Source: Kalaharituber pfeilii (Eukaryota > Ascomycota > Pezizomycetes > Pezizales > Pezizaceae). Taken from it: a DNA stretch of 64,000 nucleotides. A model generated the notes under the pieces. That model ran no database searches, was not told where the DNA came from, and worked only from the letters and a program-made list of their open reading frames with translations. A program made the position numbers and the translations under genes. Numbering within the stretch: position 1 is the first letter of the stretch; every line of letters begins with the position of its first letter. Below are positions 10,378-21,955 of this stretch, piece after piece. The stretch lies in assembly GCA_015179045.1 (NCBI GenBank), contig WHUZ01000120.1, positions 62,001-126,000 of the forward strand, written 5' to 3'.

Positions 10378-13300
10378 TCATTGGTCTTTGTTGGGTTGGA
10401 TCCATTGTGGTTTACTTTTAGCTCTTCCACACTCCGGGTGGTGTTCGCCGACTCTAGAGCAGCAGGGGCACGTTTGGTTGAAACCTCCATTCAGATAGAT
10501 GGGATCTTCGGCCTCCTTCCTTTTAGATGAACTTTTGATCCATTCTGGCAGGTTTTTCTGCTTGGGTACCCATTCAATGACTTGTCCTACTTGGAAGTGG
10601 TGACAGTATCCCTCCGAGTCCATTTATCGGTATCTCCTGGCTTTGTCTGATTTCTCCTTTCCTAGGTTCTCTCTCAAGTAACATTTGATCCTTTCCCCTC
10701 TGAACGAGAGGCCGTCCCTGAGGATTTGTACCACGTTGTCAGATACAAAAAAGGAAACAGCTGTTGGCCTTCCTTACCAGAATCTGTTTGTTGGTAAGTC
10801 TTCTCACTTCTCTAGGGCCTATCGCGTCCTTGTTGTCCAGTCTTAGTACTTTCCCAATTCTGTCCAGGTGTCAGGGTCTACCCGCGAAGGGGATATCCAC
10901 CCACATTGGCCTGTAAAGCTACTAGCGACAATTCGGCCTGATCAACCGATAGCTGCAGTCTGGCAATGAAACATGGGTCGGGCACGGATGTGTATCACAA
11001 GGAATGCCGGCATGGTCAGAGCGTAGCGACAGCCACCGGACGGACCTCTAGGAGCAAAGCCACCGAATGGACCTCCAGGAGCAGAGCCACTGAACGGACC
11101 TCCAGGAGCAGAGCCACCGGATGGACCTCTAGATGAGGCGAGGCAGTGGCTGAGGAATGCCTATAGATAGAACATCGTGATATCATAGCATAGAGAGACA
11201 ATAGAAGGAAGGCACGCCGGGTTGACTATAAGAAGGGCCAGCTAGGCTGCCCTGTCGAAAGGTCAAGCACCAAGCGTTGTCCTAAGTTACACCCTCATAT
11301 TTACTACATTATCGTAGAAACCGTAACACCAGGCCCTCAGAGTCTGCAATGTCGAAGGTGACTAACTCGACCATTCTCTTGTCCCAGTTCACCCTCGTTT
11401 CCTTTTGGTCGTTCTTTACTGCCTCTTCAAGTGGTTTCAGGGTCCATGGTCCTTCTTTCGCCTTGATATCACCCATTAGTAGTATTACTTCATTTGGGAA
11501 GTTCCTGTCTAAGATCGCCCTCCTGACTATGGAGCCTCCGGTCCGAGATTTCGGTTGATTTGGTTCTTGAAGTCCTCCATGTCCATTACCATTCCTTGGG
11601 TCGTTCCATTTGACTTTCCAGTTGGGAGTATTGTGTAGTCGGGCTTGCCAGAGGTCTTTGCCTCTCCAAGGGTTCTGAGAGCTTCGGCTCGCTCTTAAGG
11701 TTTGTAGTTTCTTTAGTGTTGATCCTATGCACGCCATACCTGGTGCCGGCATCAGGGGGGGAGCTTTTCTGGCCGCATCTGTGTACGATTTCGGCTTTGA
11801 CTGGGTCGTCGGTTTGTGCGGCATTTCTTTAGGCGTTGGTTCTGTCCCCATCCCTTATAACTTGAGTTCGTTTGTATGGGGTCAGTGACCGAGTCCTCTG
11901 TAGGTCCCCCTTTGGTGTCCTCTCTGTGGCGTCTCCCTTGGGGGTGGTCTGGCATTCTTTCTGGGTTGTGGTTGTTGTTCTTCTACAGCGTCTAGTATTG
12001 AGGTGTCTGTCTCAGCTCTGATTCTCTTGGCTTCCGCCGCATGTTTGCTGTGCTCTAACTTTGTATGGGTGTACTCATGGTCCATGGCATTACCCTCATC
12101 CTCCATGATTCTGTGCTCATCTCCGGAGTCCTCTGCAGGTTCTGGAATGATCGCACATTTTTTTCCCTCAGTGGTGAGTTCCATCATTGTCGTGATGTCT
12201 GTGATGACGTTGGTTTTAGCCAGAGTTGGGGTTTCAGCAGGTCTCGGAGGTCTCGCTGGGGTTGCTTGTCTCGGTGTTGGGGCGGGGGAGTCGGCCAGCA
12301 TGTCCTTCAGTTGTCCCACCTGTTCTGAGAGTTGGCCTATTCTCACCAGTATAGTCCCTGACTGGTACGAGAATACTTCGTTTTGCAGATCCTTCAGGCA
12401 TTCGCCCAGTTGTGCCATCTTAGTTATAGTATTGTTGATAACTGTCTTGACTGCCATTTCCACGAGTATCTGGATGTGGGCCTTTATTTCTGACATCTGG
12501 TCTTCTCAGGCGTCCTTGAGTTCCTCTATCGCTCTCCAGTGCCAGTATTCCCTGACCATGTTGTCTGCCCAGGATCTCGTATCCTCATCTACCTCTTTGG
12601 TACAGTTTTTGAGGCCAAACCTTTTTTCCAATCCACGGAGGGCCTTTGCAGCGGAAGCTCCGATGTATCTAACCGTCTCCGTTTTCATTCTCCCTTGTGC
12701 GGCCTTTGCTTCTCAGGCTCCGGCCTGTTTTACCGTGGCTAGGGCTGTTTCTAGCATGAATTTTCCTCATGCTCGCTTTCGTCTAAGTCTGGAGTTGTGG
12801 GTCTGTCTGGTGTTAGGGGTCTCATCTCCGGTATTCTTCTGGGGACTGGTGAATATCCCTCGTCGTCTCGGAACATTGGGTCCTAGTAGGTTCTAGGTTG
12901 AGCCTGGCTAGATGTAACATGTATCACAGTTTCCACTGAGGAGTCGCTCTTGTTGTCATCGTCGATGTTGGGGATATTGGGTGTGTATCCCTCGTAGGTG
13001 TCAGGGACTGACGAGTTGGCGTCGTATGTGTCCGGGATTGGTCTTACTACTGTAGTGTCGCCTATCTGATTCTCCGATGGTCTTATATCCAAGGCTACGC
13101 TCTTTTGGATGAAGTCGATCAGTTCCTGTGTTGATACCCTTTCCGTCATGGTGTCTTTGAGGGTTATTTCTTTTCCTGGGTGTGGTAAATTCGCCCTTCT
13201 CCAGCGCACTGCGGGCTACGGTGAGTGTCGTCGCGTCTTCCAGTCTTTCCCCTTGTTCTTCGCCCTTTGACCTTTTGGTATATTCAATGATGTCCCCGAA

Positions 13301-13393
13301 TTTGTGTAGGGTCCATTGTTGGTCTTCTTGGATGAACGTCATGCTTTCATGAGATTTCCAGTCCTTGACAGCATGAAATTCGAGGTTGTTCAC
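10378..13393 (-). pseudogene. LINE ORF1 (gag-like nucleic-acid-binding protein), broken
   Basis: Minus-strand pieces give an N-terminal acidic region (13209-12883), a helical segment YIGASAAKALRGLEKRFGL (about 12660), a coiled region IRIGQLSEQVGQLKDML, a basic proline-rich region, a domain at 11851-11309 (VIRAILDRNFPNE-like, WTLKPLEEAVKND) and, beyond the solo LTR at 10869-11328, a C-terminal zinc knuckle CPCCSRVGEHHPEC at about 10440. In Tad-type LINEs this protein coats the RNA. Frameshifts, stops and the LTR insertion inactivate it. The related ORF1 at 20.2-23.3 kb shares the YIGASAA block. Confidence 0.75.
10869..11328 (-). mobile_element. Solo LTR, family 2 (TGTTACGG...CTGACA), copy 1
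   Basis: The 460-bp solo LTR lies on the minus strand, starting TGTTACGGTTTCTACG and ending GACCCTGACA. It has a perfect 5-bp duplication CCAGG (10864-10868 and 11329-11333) and interrupts LINE ORF1. Inside is a four-unit, 27-bp tandem repeat (about 11032-11130) encoding a 61-codon open frame with repeated VALLLEV. The same frame, without change, is in copy 2 at 36509-36969. Whether it is translated is unknown. Confidence 0.92.
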
Positions 13394-14140
13394 TTTTGGT
13401 TTCCTTCTAGGTCTAGCACGGGTCGCGCTCCTGTTCTGTCGTTGTGCTATCGCTCGGCTCGGCAGAGCTACGAACTAAAAGATGAGTGGGGCAAGTCCAT
13501 GAACTCTGCAGGATGAATGACACGAGAGACAGGGAGATGGCGACAGATATGCTAGCTAGCCATGGCGACAGGAGAGGGAAGGGGGAGAATGGGTGCCATG
13601 ACAATTTCAACTTTATGGTAAAAATTTGAAGTATTTAGACTACATTTCGATCCATCATATTTTCCCCAATTCACAACTCGTATGCTATTTTTAAATTTAT
13701 ATTGATTTTTTGCATACCCCGCGTTAGTGCTCATGGTATAATTGGTCAAGTACACTCATGTAGCCCCAAATTTAACCATTTTCCGGAACTCTATACAGAC
13801 ACTCAATGAAGATAACCCCAAAGGCCTGTGCGTCTCAATAAAAGCAATCATCAAGTGCCCTTCTTTAAGTCCAGTGCAGCAGCCTGGAGTGGTAACGCGG
13901 GGATTACCCTCAGCGCCAAGGTAACTGACGCCTACTACAACGCCCTCACCCTGCGTAGATGATATTCTAGCGACGGTATACCATCTCCAGTGAATGGAGG
14001 CCATTTTGAAGGCTCTGAGATTACCCACTGAGGTAATTCTCTGCAAAGTAAGAGATAGATGTGATCTAGCCTCAACCATGAAGGGTATTCTTCTGGAACT
14101 GATTTAGAAGAATATCAGATATGCATGGGTTGACATTCTA
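13394..14140. other. No recognisable gene
   Basis: This is the probable 5' flank of the LINE followed by unassigned sequence. No frame here resembles a known protein. Confidence 0.4.
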
Positions 14141-14478
14141 TATTTGCGGCAAAACATGGCATCACGGCCTGGATTCAAGATACTCGGAGTTCCAGATAAA
14201 TATATTGTAGAGATAGAGGGGATAAGGCTTGAGGAATGGAAGACAGATATCCCTTGATTGGAAATATATACACGAGGTACTCAAGGGTAATAATTTATTT
14301 CAATGGCCTGGGAAGGCCGTTCCAGATGAACGGATGGGACTATTCACGGCATTGGCTAAGACGAGTCGGGACTCTACAGGAGACAAAGCGCTCTGAGGCT
14401 ATGATTGTAGCAGGATTGAGAAACGATGACACAGACCCATTGGGATATCTATTGAGTGACATGTACACATTGTTCTAG
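14141..14478 (+). pseudogene. HET-domain gene remnant
   Basis: Two adjoining frames reconstruct part of a heterokaryon-incompatibility (HET) domain. LEEWKTDIP lies just before a frameshift at about 14255. PLIGNIYTRYS, YFNGLGRPF and HWLRRVGTLQE follow. The same blocks occur in the HET gene at 17.6-19.4 kb (EWKIDVPTIGNIYR, YFNGLGRPF, HWLQRVWTLQE), so this is a truncated paralogue. Only about 100 codons survive and no start or C-terminus is present. Confidence 0.8.
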
Positions 14479-14863
14479 CCTTGGTGTATAGTGCTAGCCA
14501 ATGCAAACATTGGGAATTGGGCGGCTTAGTAACCATTGATGTTTAGGCTTGTCTACATGACCAAAAATCAACCCGCTTTTCATACAGATCAACAGCAGTG
14601 GAACGACCCTGGGGGGATTGCGCTTATGTTCACTCAAACGTGAATGGTCCCTAAGGGTACTTGTACTAAGGCAGCGTTCTTGAGTAGACCAATCTGTTCC
14701 TGAATAAACCAATTTACCCAGGAACCAGTCTATTCGCGAACGGAAAAGATTCGCCGGCAGACCGCAACATCAGCAATACTCACCTTTCAATATATAAAAG
14801 AAACATGCAGCATTGAGATATATCGTAAAAAAAAACCGAAATCTGAAAATTTAGGTAGCATTA

Positions 14864-15228
14864 GCGGTATTCAGATTAGACTGTCCTCATATAAAATGGA
14901 ATCCGGCGGACAAACCAGTTTATCCGAGTACCCTCTTGTGAAAATCGGATTTTTTGTCAAATCGGAAACTGGTTTTGGGTTCAAAAATCTATGCATCAGG
15001 TCCTGAATATTGCATCAAGGCGCGCAAAAATGCATCATATATATGCAGTTGTCGCAAAAATCCGACTAGATTTTTTCTGCAAAAAAACGCGAAAAATAAA
15101 CCGGTTTAACTGGTTTATAACATGAACATACCAGATAAAATTTTGTATGGAGATGACCGGATTTTCCGGACTTGATAAAATTCTGAAATCCGGAAAATCT
15201 GGCCAGATTTTTCTAATCTGAATACCGC
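14864..15228. mobile_element. TA-flanked MITE, 365 bp
   Basis: The ends are inverted copies of GCGGTATTCAGATTAGA, flanked by TA at 14862-14863 and 15229-15230. The inside is rich in CCGGATTTT-like runs and further imperfect inverted repeats, with no protein. It fits a non-autonomous Tc1/mariner-type element. No other copy was noticed in the window. Confidence 0.8.
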
Positions 15229-15230
15229 TA

Positions 15231-17287
15231 TTATAAGCAGAGAGCGATAGGATCTACTATCCTCAGAGATGACGGGAACGTTGAGAACTGGCGGAATACA
15301 CACACAAGACTTGTATTCACATGATGAATTGCGAGTGCGAAGCGTGGGATGTGACGTGCAGTATTACAAGAGAGCCGAAAGGACTGCTTGATTCATTAAT
15401 TATAGAACAAACATGCTATTTTACTCTACATATTAAAAAAAGGAAGCAAGAAACCATTAACTTGAATCATGTAGTAAAATATAAGGGTGATAATAAGGCA
15501 TATGATAAGCCTGAATTTCTTGATGATCTTTCTAATATAGGACGATGCTTCCAGGCCCTTATAAAATACACAGAGAAAACACGAAGTTGCATGCAAAGTC
15601 AATATACCATGTGTGCAAGGGCCCACCTCATGGCCCCACTGACATCCGACAGTGTAAGTCAACCTGTCATTTCCGCATTAATTACCGACCGGACATTACT
15701 GCTGATCAGCAGCGCTGTACACCTTAGCTAGTCATGGTTTCCAACAAATCACAAAGTAAAGAAACATTCTATGTCAAAAAACTCCAATAATGAAAGAAGT
15801 CCACATAATCAAAGAAGAGTCAGCAAAGAAGCTAGAGAAAGATCCATCCTTTATGGCAGAGTGCCAACCCAGTATCACAAAAGCTTGCCCTATTCCGACG
15901 CAACGCCAATTTTTGCAGCTTCCACACAGGATCTACGTTTTTAGCCAAATTAAGCAGTGTTAAGCTCTGAATATCGAAGTAGATGTTCACAAGGGTTGTG
16001 AGTAAGTAAAATTTGTCGGTATGTGTTAAGAATAGTCCTCTATCTGACGCCTCTACGAGTTTCTCGCGGGGTACTTTAAGTTTTGGTGTAAAACGTGCTT
16101 CTGGTGTTCGTGCACGTAAAATACAGCACAGGGTTTGAGAAGACGCAACTACATGTATGCTAACGCGGGTAAAATGATATACAGTACTTGGAACCAGTGA
16201 CTAATTATCCGCTCTGAACGAAGCGAGTACCTCCAAATTATATGTACAGTGACCCTTGGGGATTAGGCAATATTGGAGTAAGTGTATCATGCAAACCTAA
16301 TCCCCAGGACTTTTTACCAGTCCCTGTAATACCCTCGCTCCACCAAACTAGATGATCACCAGTATTTTTGCAGAAAACTCGCTACCTCTCGATAATCTGT
16401 ATAACAGCACCACCTCTATAGTGGATAGGTTCTACTAATAATTTTTTTTCCATGGTAGACAATGTCTAACTAACGCACAATCAGAATTAAAAAAAACTAT
16501 GCAGGCAAGTCGCACTAGGTATACAGTATATGCCAAGAATTTGCAGGGGCCCTCCGGAATAGGCTACCACGATCTACAGCTTGCAACTTTAGTTTTTACT
16601 ACTCCGTACACTCCCAATACCATACAGAAAAGATCAACAATTCTCGTAAATTACTCAGTGCTGCAATGGAAAGAAACCTTAGCTTAGCCGGAAAATAATT
16701 TTTTCCCTGCTTGGCTTGATATCTTACGATTTTCAGCTGCTCGCAGTATTAGAACAAAAAACTATATTTGTTTAGAATCGCATGTTGTTCAATCCTGGTG
16801 TCTCGTACTTGTGCTGCTCTGTAAGTACCATGACTAAGTACCATAAGCGTGACTGATAATGCTTGTAGATTGACTTGCAACGTGCACCCTTCACGTGGCT
16901 ATGGATGACTGACGGTTTATGTAATCAGTCATTCGAAGTGGTCATATGAACTACCAGCACCGCATACGGGCAATTACACTGGCAGAAGCTATCCATACAA
17001 TCACGAAAACTTAACTATTAAGCGAATAATGTTATTCGTGACGGGTAATAAGCTGAAACAGTCTATTACTGTAATGAACAACGTTGATTGGATCTTCAGT
17101 TGATATGACATTGGCAAGGCTTTCGTTCGCCCTATCCATGAGCGAAATGCTAAACAAGCCCAAATGCTACTGCTTTTAAAGTCACGCCAACCGGGTTCTT
17201 GGAGAGCCGCTCTGCAACGTTTACACCACCACATCAGCCGCAATACGATATTTGCTCCCCTCGAGGAGATAAGCATACTCATACTAC
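15231..17287. other. No recognisable gene; one small hairpin
   Basis: An open frame of 136 codons at 15321-15731 resembles nothing recognised and is probably chance. Near 16258-16305 a 10-bp stem (GGGGATTAGG with CCTAATCCCC) lies between imperfect inverted ends TACAGTGAC and GTCCCTGTA (about 16245-16328), possibly a tiny TA-flanked MITE. Confidence 0.4.
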
Positions 17288-17295
17288 CTATTATC

Positions 17296-17367
17296 TTTTT
17301 TTTTTTTTATTTTTTTTGTTCGATCACGTTACTCCGCATACAGTCTACAAGCCTATTGCAGGGATAT
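17296..17367 (-). mobile_element. Family A short retroposon
   Basis: Poly(T) is followed by the complement of a degenerate family A tail (on the minus strand CCCTGC to GCGGAG, then TAACGTGATCG and A-rich sequence). The direct repeat CTATTATC flanks it (17288-17295 and 17368-17375). Confidence 0.7.
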
Positions 17368-17600
17368 CTATTATCAATACTAGTATAATAGTAAAGTTTT
17401 TTTTTTCTAGAATTCTGAGCTCGCTTTGTTAAGTAGTGACCTTGGCTAATTCGAGAAGATCCCAGGAACCATGAGTGACCGCGAGAATAATTTTGAGAAA
17501 ACTGTAACTGTCCTCTAAGTACATACATATTGACATCCGCGCGTCCTGTTTAGCATGTGACTAACGATGTGTCAACCTCTACTTAGATTTTCTTGTGCAG

Positions 17601-19421
17601 ACCCGAATTTGATGGCGTTCTTACTCCAGATGAGGCAAGTTGTTTGTGTATGCATGTTGACCATCGGGCCCTTCTATGCAACCTTAGTAGAGCACTGGGT
17701 ACCTCGGGCGAGTCCATTTCGGCCGCGCCTGTCATCAACCTACTAGCTTGTAGCCACAGCTTCACAGAACTTGAGGAGAAAGTATTCTTACCGAACATCG
17801 GCTGGCTCAGTTCCCAAGGCCACGATGTGGGCAGAGTAATTGCCATTGCTCGAGTGGTTTATAGAAGGATGTGGAAGCAATCCAAGGAGCGAGAATATTC
17901 CATTTCCAATCCTCTAGGTATTTTTCCAGCAGTCTTTGCTGCCCTTTCGGAGAAAGAGTTTGAACGTGACAACACCATTTTTCGGGTTGACAATTCCGGT
18001 CAGGACATCATTACATCACCATATGGGATTTTACCACGACGGATTTGGGACCTCCGAAGCAACCGAGTGATAAGTTTTTCTTTACTAGAAATAAAGCAGA
18101 TTGAGGAAAATCCCTGTTCAGGTGAATGGGAGATCAAATTCCTCGGAGATCGCATTCCAGAATTTTGGGCAATAACGCATAGCTGGACGCATGATATGGT
18201 GGCTGTTAGAACGCCTGTAAACGGGTACCAATGGCCAGTGCCTCTACCAGCTGGAGTAGCTTTAGAACGGGTACGGGACGAACTTCTTTATTTTGGCGGC
18301 AGATATGTGTGGCTAGATGTGCTTTGTCTACGGCAGGAGGCTGGAAGCCAGTGTGAAGAAATCAGAGGACGAGAATGGAAAATTGACGTGCCCACCATTG
18401 GGAATATATACCGCACTGCCTCACGGATTGTTCGTTATTTCAACGGACTGGGTCGCCCGTTCAGTAGCCACAATTGGAGGATCCTCGGCACTGGCTGCAG
18501 AGGGTGTGGACTTTGCAAGAGGTTCGATCGGAGGACGTCACATTTAATGGTGGAGTGCAACAAGACACGGTCTATTTGAACACAGTAGGCACGTTTGAGG
18601 GAAGCCAGATGACGCTTCGGCAGGCCATTGCACCACTTACAAAATTAGCTCGGCATTTAACCCAGAAGGACCATTGCGAGATCTACCGTCTAGCCAAAGA
18701 AATGCAACGAAGACATGCTTCAACTGCAATTGACAAGGTTACAGGGCTTTTCTACTTACTACGAACTTCTGTGCTCCCAACATACTCAAAGGACACCGCA
18801 CCTGGAGTAGCGTGGTCTCAGTCTTTCCATTTTCTGTCCATAAAGACAAAATTGGAACTTTTATTTGACTTTCCATACCGGGGCAGCAACGATAAGTGGT
18901 TTCCTTCATGGGGACAGTTGCTGCAATGGCCGGACCGTGACCCAGCAATCCAGCATCGGACAAGGAAGGTTCATTTGAGGACTTTACACTTGACGTTCCC
19001 TAGCTGCAAGCATTATGATGACGATGCTCAGCTAATTTCCATTGAAGGCGTCCTAATGCTCTGGGGAATCACGCTCACAAAGTCTTTGACACCTGGCGAA
19101 TACACTGGCACAATTTCTCGCGACACCGTTTCCCCGAAAGCAATAAGAATCAGCTTCTTCAGCATCTACCGCAACCAGCAGCCAATTGACGACGGACGTT
19201 ACGTTCTGGTGACGCCTCGTTTGAGCACATCTCAGAACTGGATTGTCTGTGATTCAGCAAGAGGTTCGTGGGAATGGGAACATCAATTGTGTTCAGAAAA
19301 TTGCGCTCTGAAACCAGGTTTGATGATTTGTAGAAAGGTTGGCGTCTTGAGAACAGATGCAGGAATTTGGCTCCGTGGTCCGGACTCACTGCTGCAGATG
19401 GTTTCTTGTCTCTTTGTTTAG
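17601..19421 (+). pseudogene. HET-domain (heterokaryon incompatibility) gene with one frameshift
   Basis: HET proteins trigger incompatibility cell death after fusion of unlike hyphae; the partner here is unknown. The HET core is seen as FWAITHSW (about 18170), WPVPLP, YVWLDVLCLRQE (18305-18345), EWKIDVPTIGNIYR, YFNGLGRPF and HWLQRVWTLQE (about 18485), followed by a long C-terminal region ending at the stop at 19419-19421. Frame 1 (17601-18476) and frame 3 (from about 18474) join within NW-EDPRHW, so exactly one base is missing at about 18476-18479. No splice signals explain the change. The upstream end coincides with a good acceptor (TTTTCTTGTGCAG, branch GACTAAC near 17557), so at least one 5' exon is expected but could not be fixed. 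Otherwise the frame is fully open, suggesting recent loss or a sequence error. Confidence 0.85.
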
Positions 19422-20200
19422 AAAAACATGGTTCTGATTTACAAGACGTTCACAGGCGTAGGGTTGGAGGTGACGGTATATCAGGAAGAGTGCCACGGGG
19501 TGAATGATGTGAGCGAGTGTGGATGAACGACGCGATGCTTCCCGTTGAGGAAATACTTCCTATTGTGGAAGGGGAGGAGGATGGGAGGATGGGGGTCCCT
19601 GCTCTGGTTTTCCTTCAGGTTTCTACCCTCTCTTCTCCTTTTTCTTTTGATCTTTTAGACATAGAAAATACTTCATTTAGACATCTTTTCCGTTACGGTC
19701 TACTTGTAAGTGACTTCGTAAAAGAGAAGATTTGGGTTGTAGGCGAAAAAGCATGAGGGCGGAGATATTAGACATTACGGGAAGGAGAAAGGGACGTGAT
19801 AAGAGGGTCTTGCTGGGATAGGGGGCTCGCGGCGCTTACCTTTCTCGATGCATCCTTTCTGTTGGAGATCTGCAGTAATGTCCGGTCGGACATGACGGTT
19901 CAGAAAGTGTCAGATATTATGTGGGGGCCATGACGGAGGCTAGTAAGGCCTGAGAGCAACCTCATACTCTATGTATATAGATGGGGCTGGGCAGTGGCGG
20001 TGCCTACCCCTCGCTCTCACTCACGGATATGATGACCCAAGGCCGACGTGGCCTCGCTCCAGCTTAGAGTGGGACGGTGGTGGCTCGCACCTTAACCGCC
20101 TATCAGCCACTCCTCCCCGATACCGGAACTAACCAACATCCCGCCGCTTCAGGAGCCCCTTCATCAGCAGCATGAGTGCGAGACGTGACCTGCCCTGGTC
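19422..20200. other. No recognisable gene
   Basis: Short frames only. This is the 3' flank of the HET gene, grading into the end of a minus-strand LINE piece. Confidence 0.4.
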
Positions 20201-20830
20201 CATGGCATGTGGGCGCTAGTGCAGCCACTCAGTGAAGAGCAGAAGGCCGGCACCCTGCACGTGGAGGACCACTTTCCGACGCTTGACCGTTCTAGCTTTC
20301 GCCGGCCCAAACTGGGGCACGTCCCCCGCCCCGCCCAGATACGTCGTACTCATGGCCCGTCACCTGCGCGCGAAGCACACCAGCGCCGCCGGGGCCGAAG
20401 CCCACGAACCAGGTCGGTTGGTTTTCAGACTGCTCTGGGGGTTCTCATTCGCCTCTTCCGCCTATGGGCCCCCTTACTATCGGGTGCCAGCGGCTCCCCC
20501 AGAGTTTTAGTAATCGTGGTCCATCTTGTCCCCTCCTTCTTCTGTGGTCCGTTTGTCTAGGCCTCTTTTGGCTGCTGCTGAGCAGCTCCGTCTCTTTGCC
20601 GTTTGGTGTCTTTCTTCGTTCCTTCTTGCCCCCTCCACCTTGGCTGTGTGGGCATTGATGTGTCTGTTAGCTCTACGCCCTCCATTTTTTTGGGCGGTGC
20701 TGGTGACGTAGAGGTGAGGTCAATCATTGGGGGTGCTGGTGGGCCGGTGGTATGGTCGTGCGTTGGGGGTGCTGGGAGTGCTGGCACGACTGTTTTGGCT
20801 GCTGTGGGGGTCGAATTGTTCATTTTCTCC

Positions 20831-21041
20831 GGTCAAAAGCTCGCCGAGGAGGAGAGAGGTGGAGGAGGTGGTAAGCCTGAACGGGGGGTGGAAGCAGACG
20901 TGCCAATGCTGCAAGAGAATCGGGGACCACCACCCGGAGTGCGGGAGAGCTAAGGACATGGGCATCTGGATCAGGAGAGAGACTGAGGAGCAGCTTCCGC
21001 GTCCCCGAAGGGCACCAGGGATGGAGAAGCAGGTATGTTAA
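20831..21041 (+). CDS. C-terminal end of LINE ORF1 (zinc knuckle), 5'-truncated
   Basis: The open frame enters from the truncated 5' border and carries CQCCKRIGDHHPECGRAK, matching the knuckle CPCCSRVGEHHPEC of the 10.4-kb copy. It ends at TAA at 21039-21041, which overlaps the ATG of the endonuclease frame in the sequence ATGTTAA. This arrangement is compatible with coupled reinitiation of ORF2 in the intact parent element. Without its own start this copy is probably silent. Confidence 0.7.
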
Positions 21042-21955
21042 GGATAGCTTATCAGAATGTGGGGAGGTCGATAGTGGGGACGGATATAGTGTTACAAGAG
21101 GCCACAGACAGGGAGGTAGACATATTGTTCGTGGGGGAGGCCTGGAGAGTGCCGGGAGGAGGGACGACTTTCCACGCGGCGTACACAACAGCAAGGGCTC
21201 CGGTGAAGGACAGGGGGGTGACGGCATACGTGATGAAGGAGAGAGCGGGGCAGGCAAAGATAGAGGGGGGAAGGGGATACGCGGCGGTGACGATAGGAGG
21301 CAAGAAGGCGACGGGAGTATATTGGAACAGCGAAGCGGAGGTGGAGGAGGAGTTGGACTCGATAGGACATACGGACATACTGATCGGAGACTGCAACGCC
21401 CACCACAGCGCATGGTCATCAAAGCAGAATGCGCGGAGGTGCAAGCTGAGAGAAAGGATGAGGGCAGTAGGACTGGAACAGCTGGTCAAGAAGGGGACGG
21501 TGACGTGGCAGAGAGAGGTGGAAGGACAAAGGAGAACGGCCACCCTGGACCTGGTGTTCGGGAGAGAGGAAGAGTGGAAGATGGAGGGGCTGACCTGGAT
21601 AGCAGGGTCAGACCACGCGATGATAATAGGAGCAGTCGAGACTGGCGTAAAAAGACCCAAGACGATAACGGTGACCGACTGGGAGGAATGGGACAGGTTT
21701 GTGGAGGAGTGGGGGGGGAGAAAGGTGAGAGAGGGCGTGGACATGTATGAACTCTTAAAAGAGCTGGGCAAGAGGTTCACGAGGGAGGCGAGGGTAACGG
21801 AGAGGACAAAGAGATGGTTCGACAGAGAGGTGAAGGAGGCAAGGAGGATGACTAAGTACATACTCAGGAAGACAAGCAAAGCGAGCCCGGAGGAGAGGAC
21901 AAGAGCAAGGAGACTGCTGAGAGAGATAATCAGAGAAAAGAAGAGGGAGTACTAG
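21035..21955 (+). CDS. LINE APE-type endonuclease, intact 306-codon frame
   Basis: The ATG at 21035 opens MLRIAYQNVGRS, the normal beginning of Tad-type ORF2. Visible endonuclease blocks are LFVGEAWRVPGG (about residue 28), DILIGDCNAHHSAW (about 110), TATLDLVFGREEEW and the C-terminal catalytic SDHAMI (about 190). A basic stretch RTKRWFDREVKEARRMTKY follows, and the frame stops with TAG at 21953-21955. In full LINEs this domain nicks target DNA to prime reverse transcription. Here the catalytic D, N and H positions look retained, but no reverse transcriptase follows. Coding sequence is GA-rich on this strand, unlike neighbouring copies. Expression is unknown. Confidence 0.8.
   Translation: MLRIAYQNVGRSIVGTDIVLQEATDREVDILFVGEAWRVPGGGTTFHAAYTTARAPVKDRGVTAYVMKERAGQAKIEGGRGYAAVTIGGKKATGVYWNSEAEVEEELDSIGHTDILIGDCNAHHSAWSSKQNARRCKLRERMRAVGLEQLVKKGTVTWQREVEGQRRTATLDLVFGREEEWKMEGLTWIAGSDHAMIIGAVETGVKRPKTITVTDWEEWDRFVEEWGGRKVREGVDMYELLKELGKRFTREARVTERTKRWFDREVKEARRMTKYILRKTSKASPEERTRARRLLREIIREKKREY

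Larger units (their letters stand above)
6510..10405 (-). pseudogene. LINE ORF2: endonuclease, reverse transcriptase, RNase H (broken)
   Basis: On the minus strand the APE-type endonuclease starts with IAYQNIGRSILGTDLALQ (near 10345) and continues, after an LTR insertion, with IIIGDCNSHHNDW and LLDLVFTRTDTK (9387-9782). The basic linker RTKRWFDKEVKEAWKMTRY follows at 9087-9317. The reverse transcriptase (8778 to about 7700) has SWRPITLLNTAAKLGQKIIA, the motif DGTPQGSPLSPVLF and the catalytic block YVDDFHS, which lies after a stop codon. RNase H (about 7070-6680) has LTDSKVAL and VKGHKGIHGNTQADKAAK. The C-terminal Cys motif is ECRWCGEELETTDHLLDRC. Stops, frameshifts and two insertions destroy the frame. 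The function in an active element would be target-primed reverse transcription. Confidence 0.85.
6490..13393 (-). mobile_element. Nearly complete Tad-type LINE, interrupted three times
   Basis: Read on the minus strand this is a non-LTR retrotransposon with ORF1 (13393 to about 10378) and ORF2 (10405 to about 6500, endonuclease-reverse transcriptase-RNase H). It has been split by a solo LTR at 10869-11328, a second solo LTR at about 9768-10162 and a TA-flanked MITE at 7081-7421. Each insert lies between pieces that rejoin cleanly. The 3' UTR, hairpin and poly(A) are absent: homology stops at a CCTCCCG microsatellite. Many stops and frameshifts make it inactive. The domain order with C-terminal RNase H and a CCHC-like motif fits the fungal Tad1 clade. 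Confidence 0.85.

Noticed and set aside
11032..11130. Four regular 27-bp repeats resembling a short CRISPR array
   Set aside because: Units are contiguous with no spacers, lie inside a solo LTR and recur identically in the second LTR copy; the genome is fungal.
15321..15731. 136-codon open frame as a gene
   Set aside because: No recognisable motif, no promoter or splice support, and an overlapping antisense frame of similar quality.
18440..18500. Intron explaining the HET frame change
   Set aside because: No donor, branch and acceptor set fits; homology is continuous and only one base is missing.
20820..21422. Long minus-strand frame opposite the LINE endonuclease (also 21052-21879)
   Set aside because: Low-complexity Ser/Pro/Leu translations are shadows of the GA-rich plus-strand endonuclease gene.
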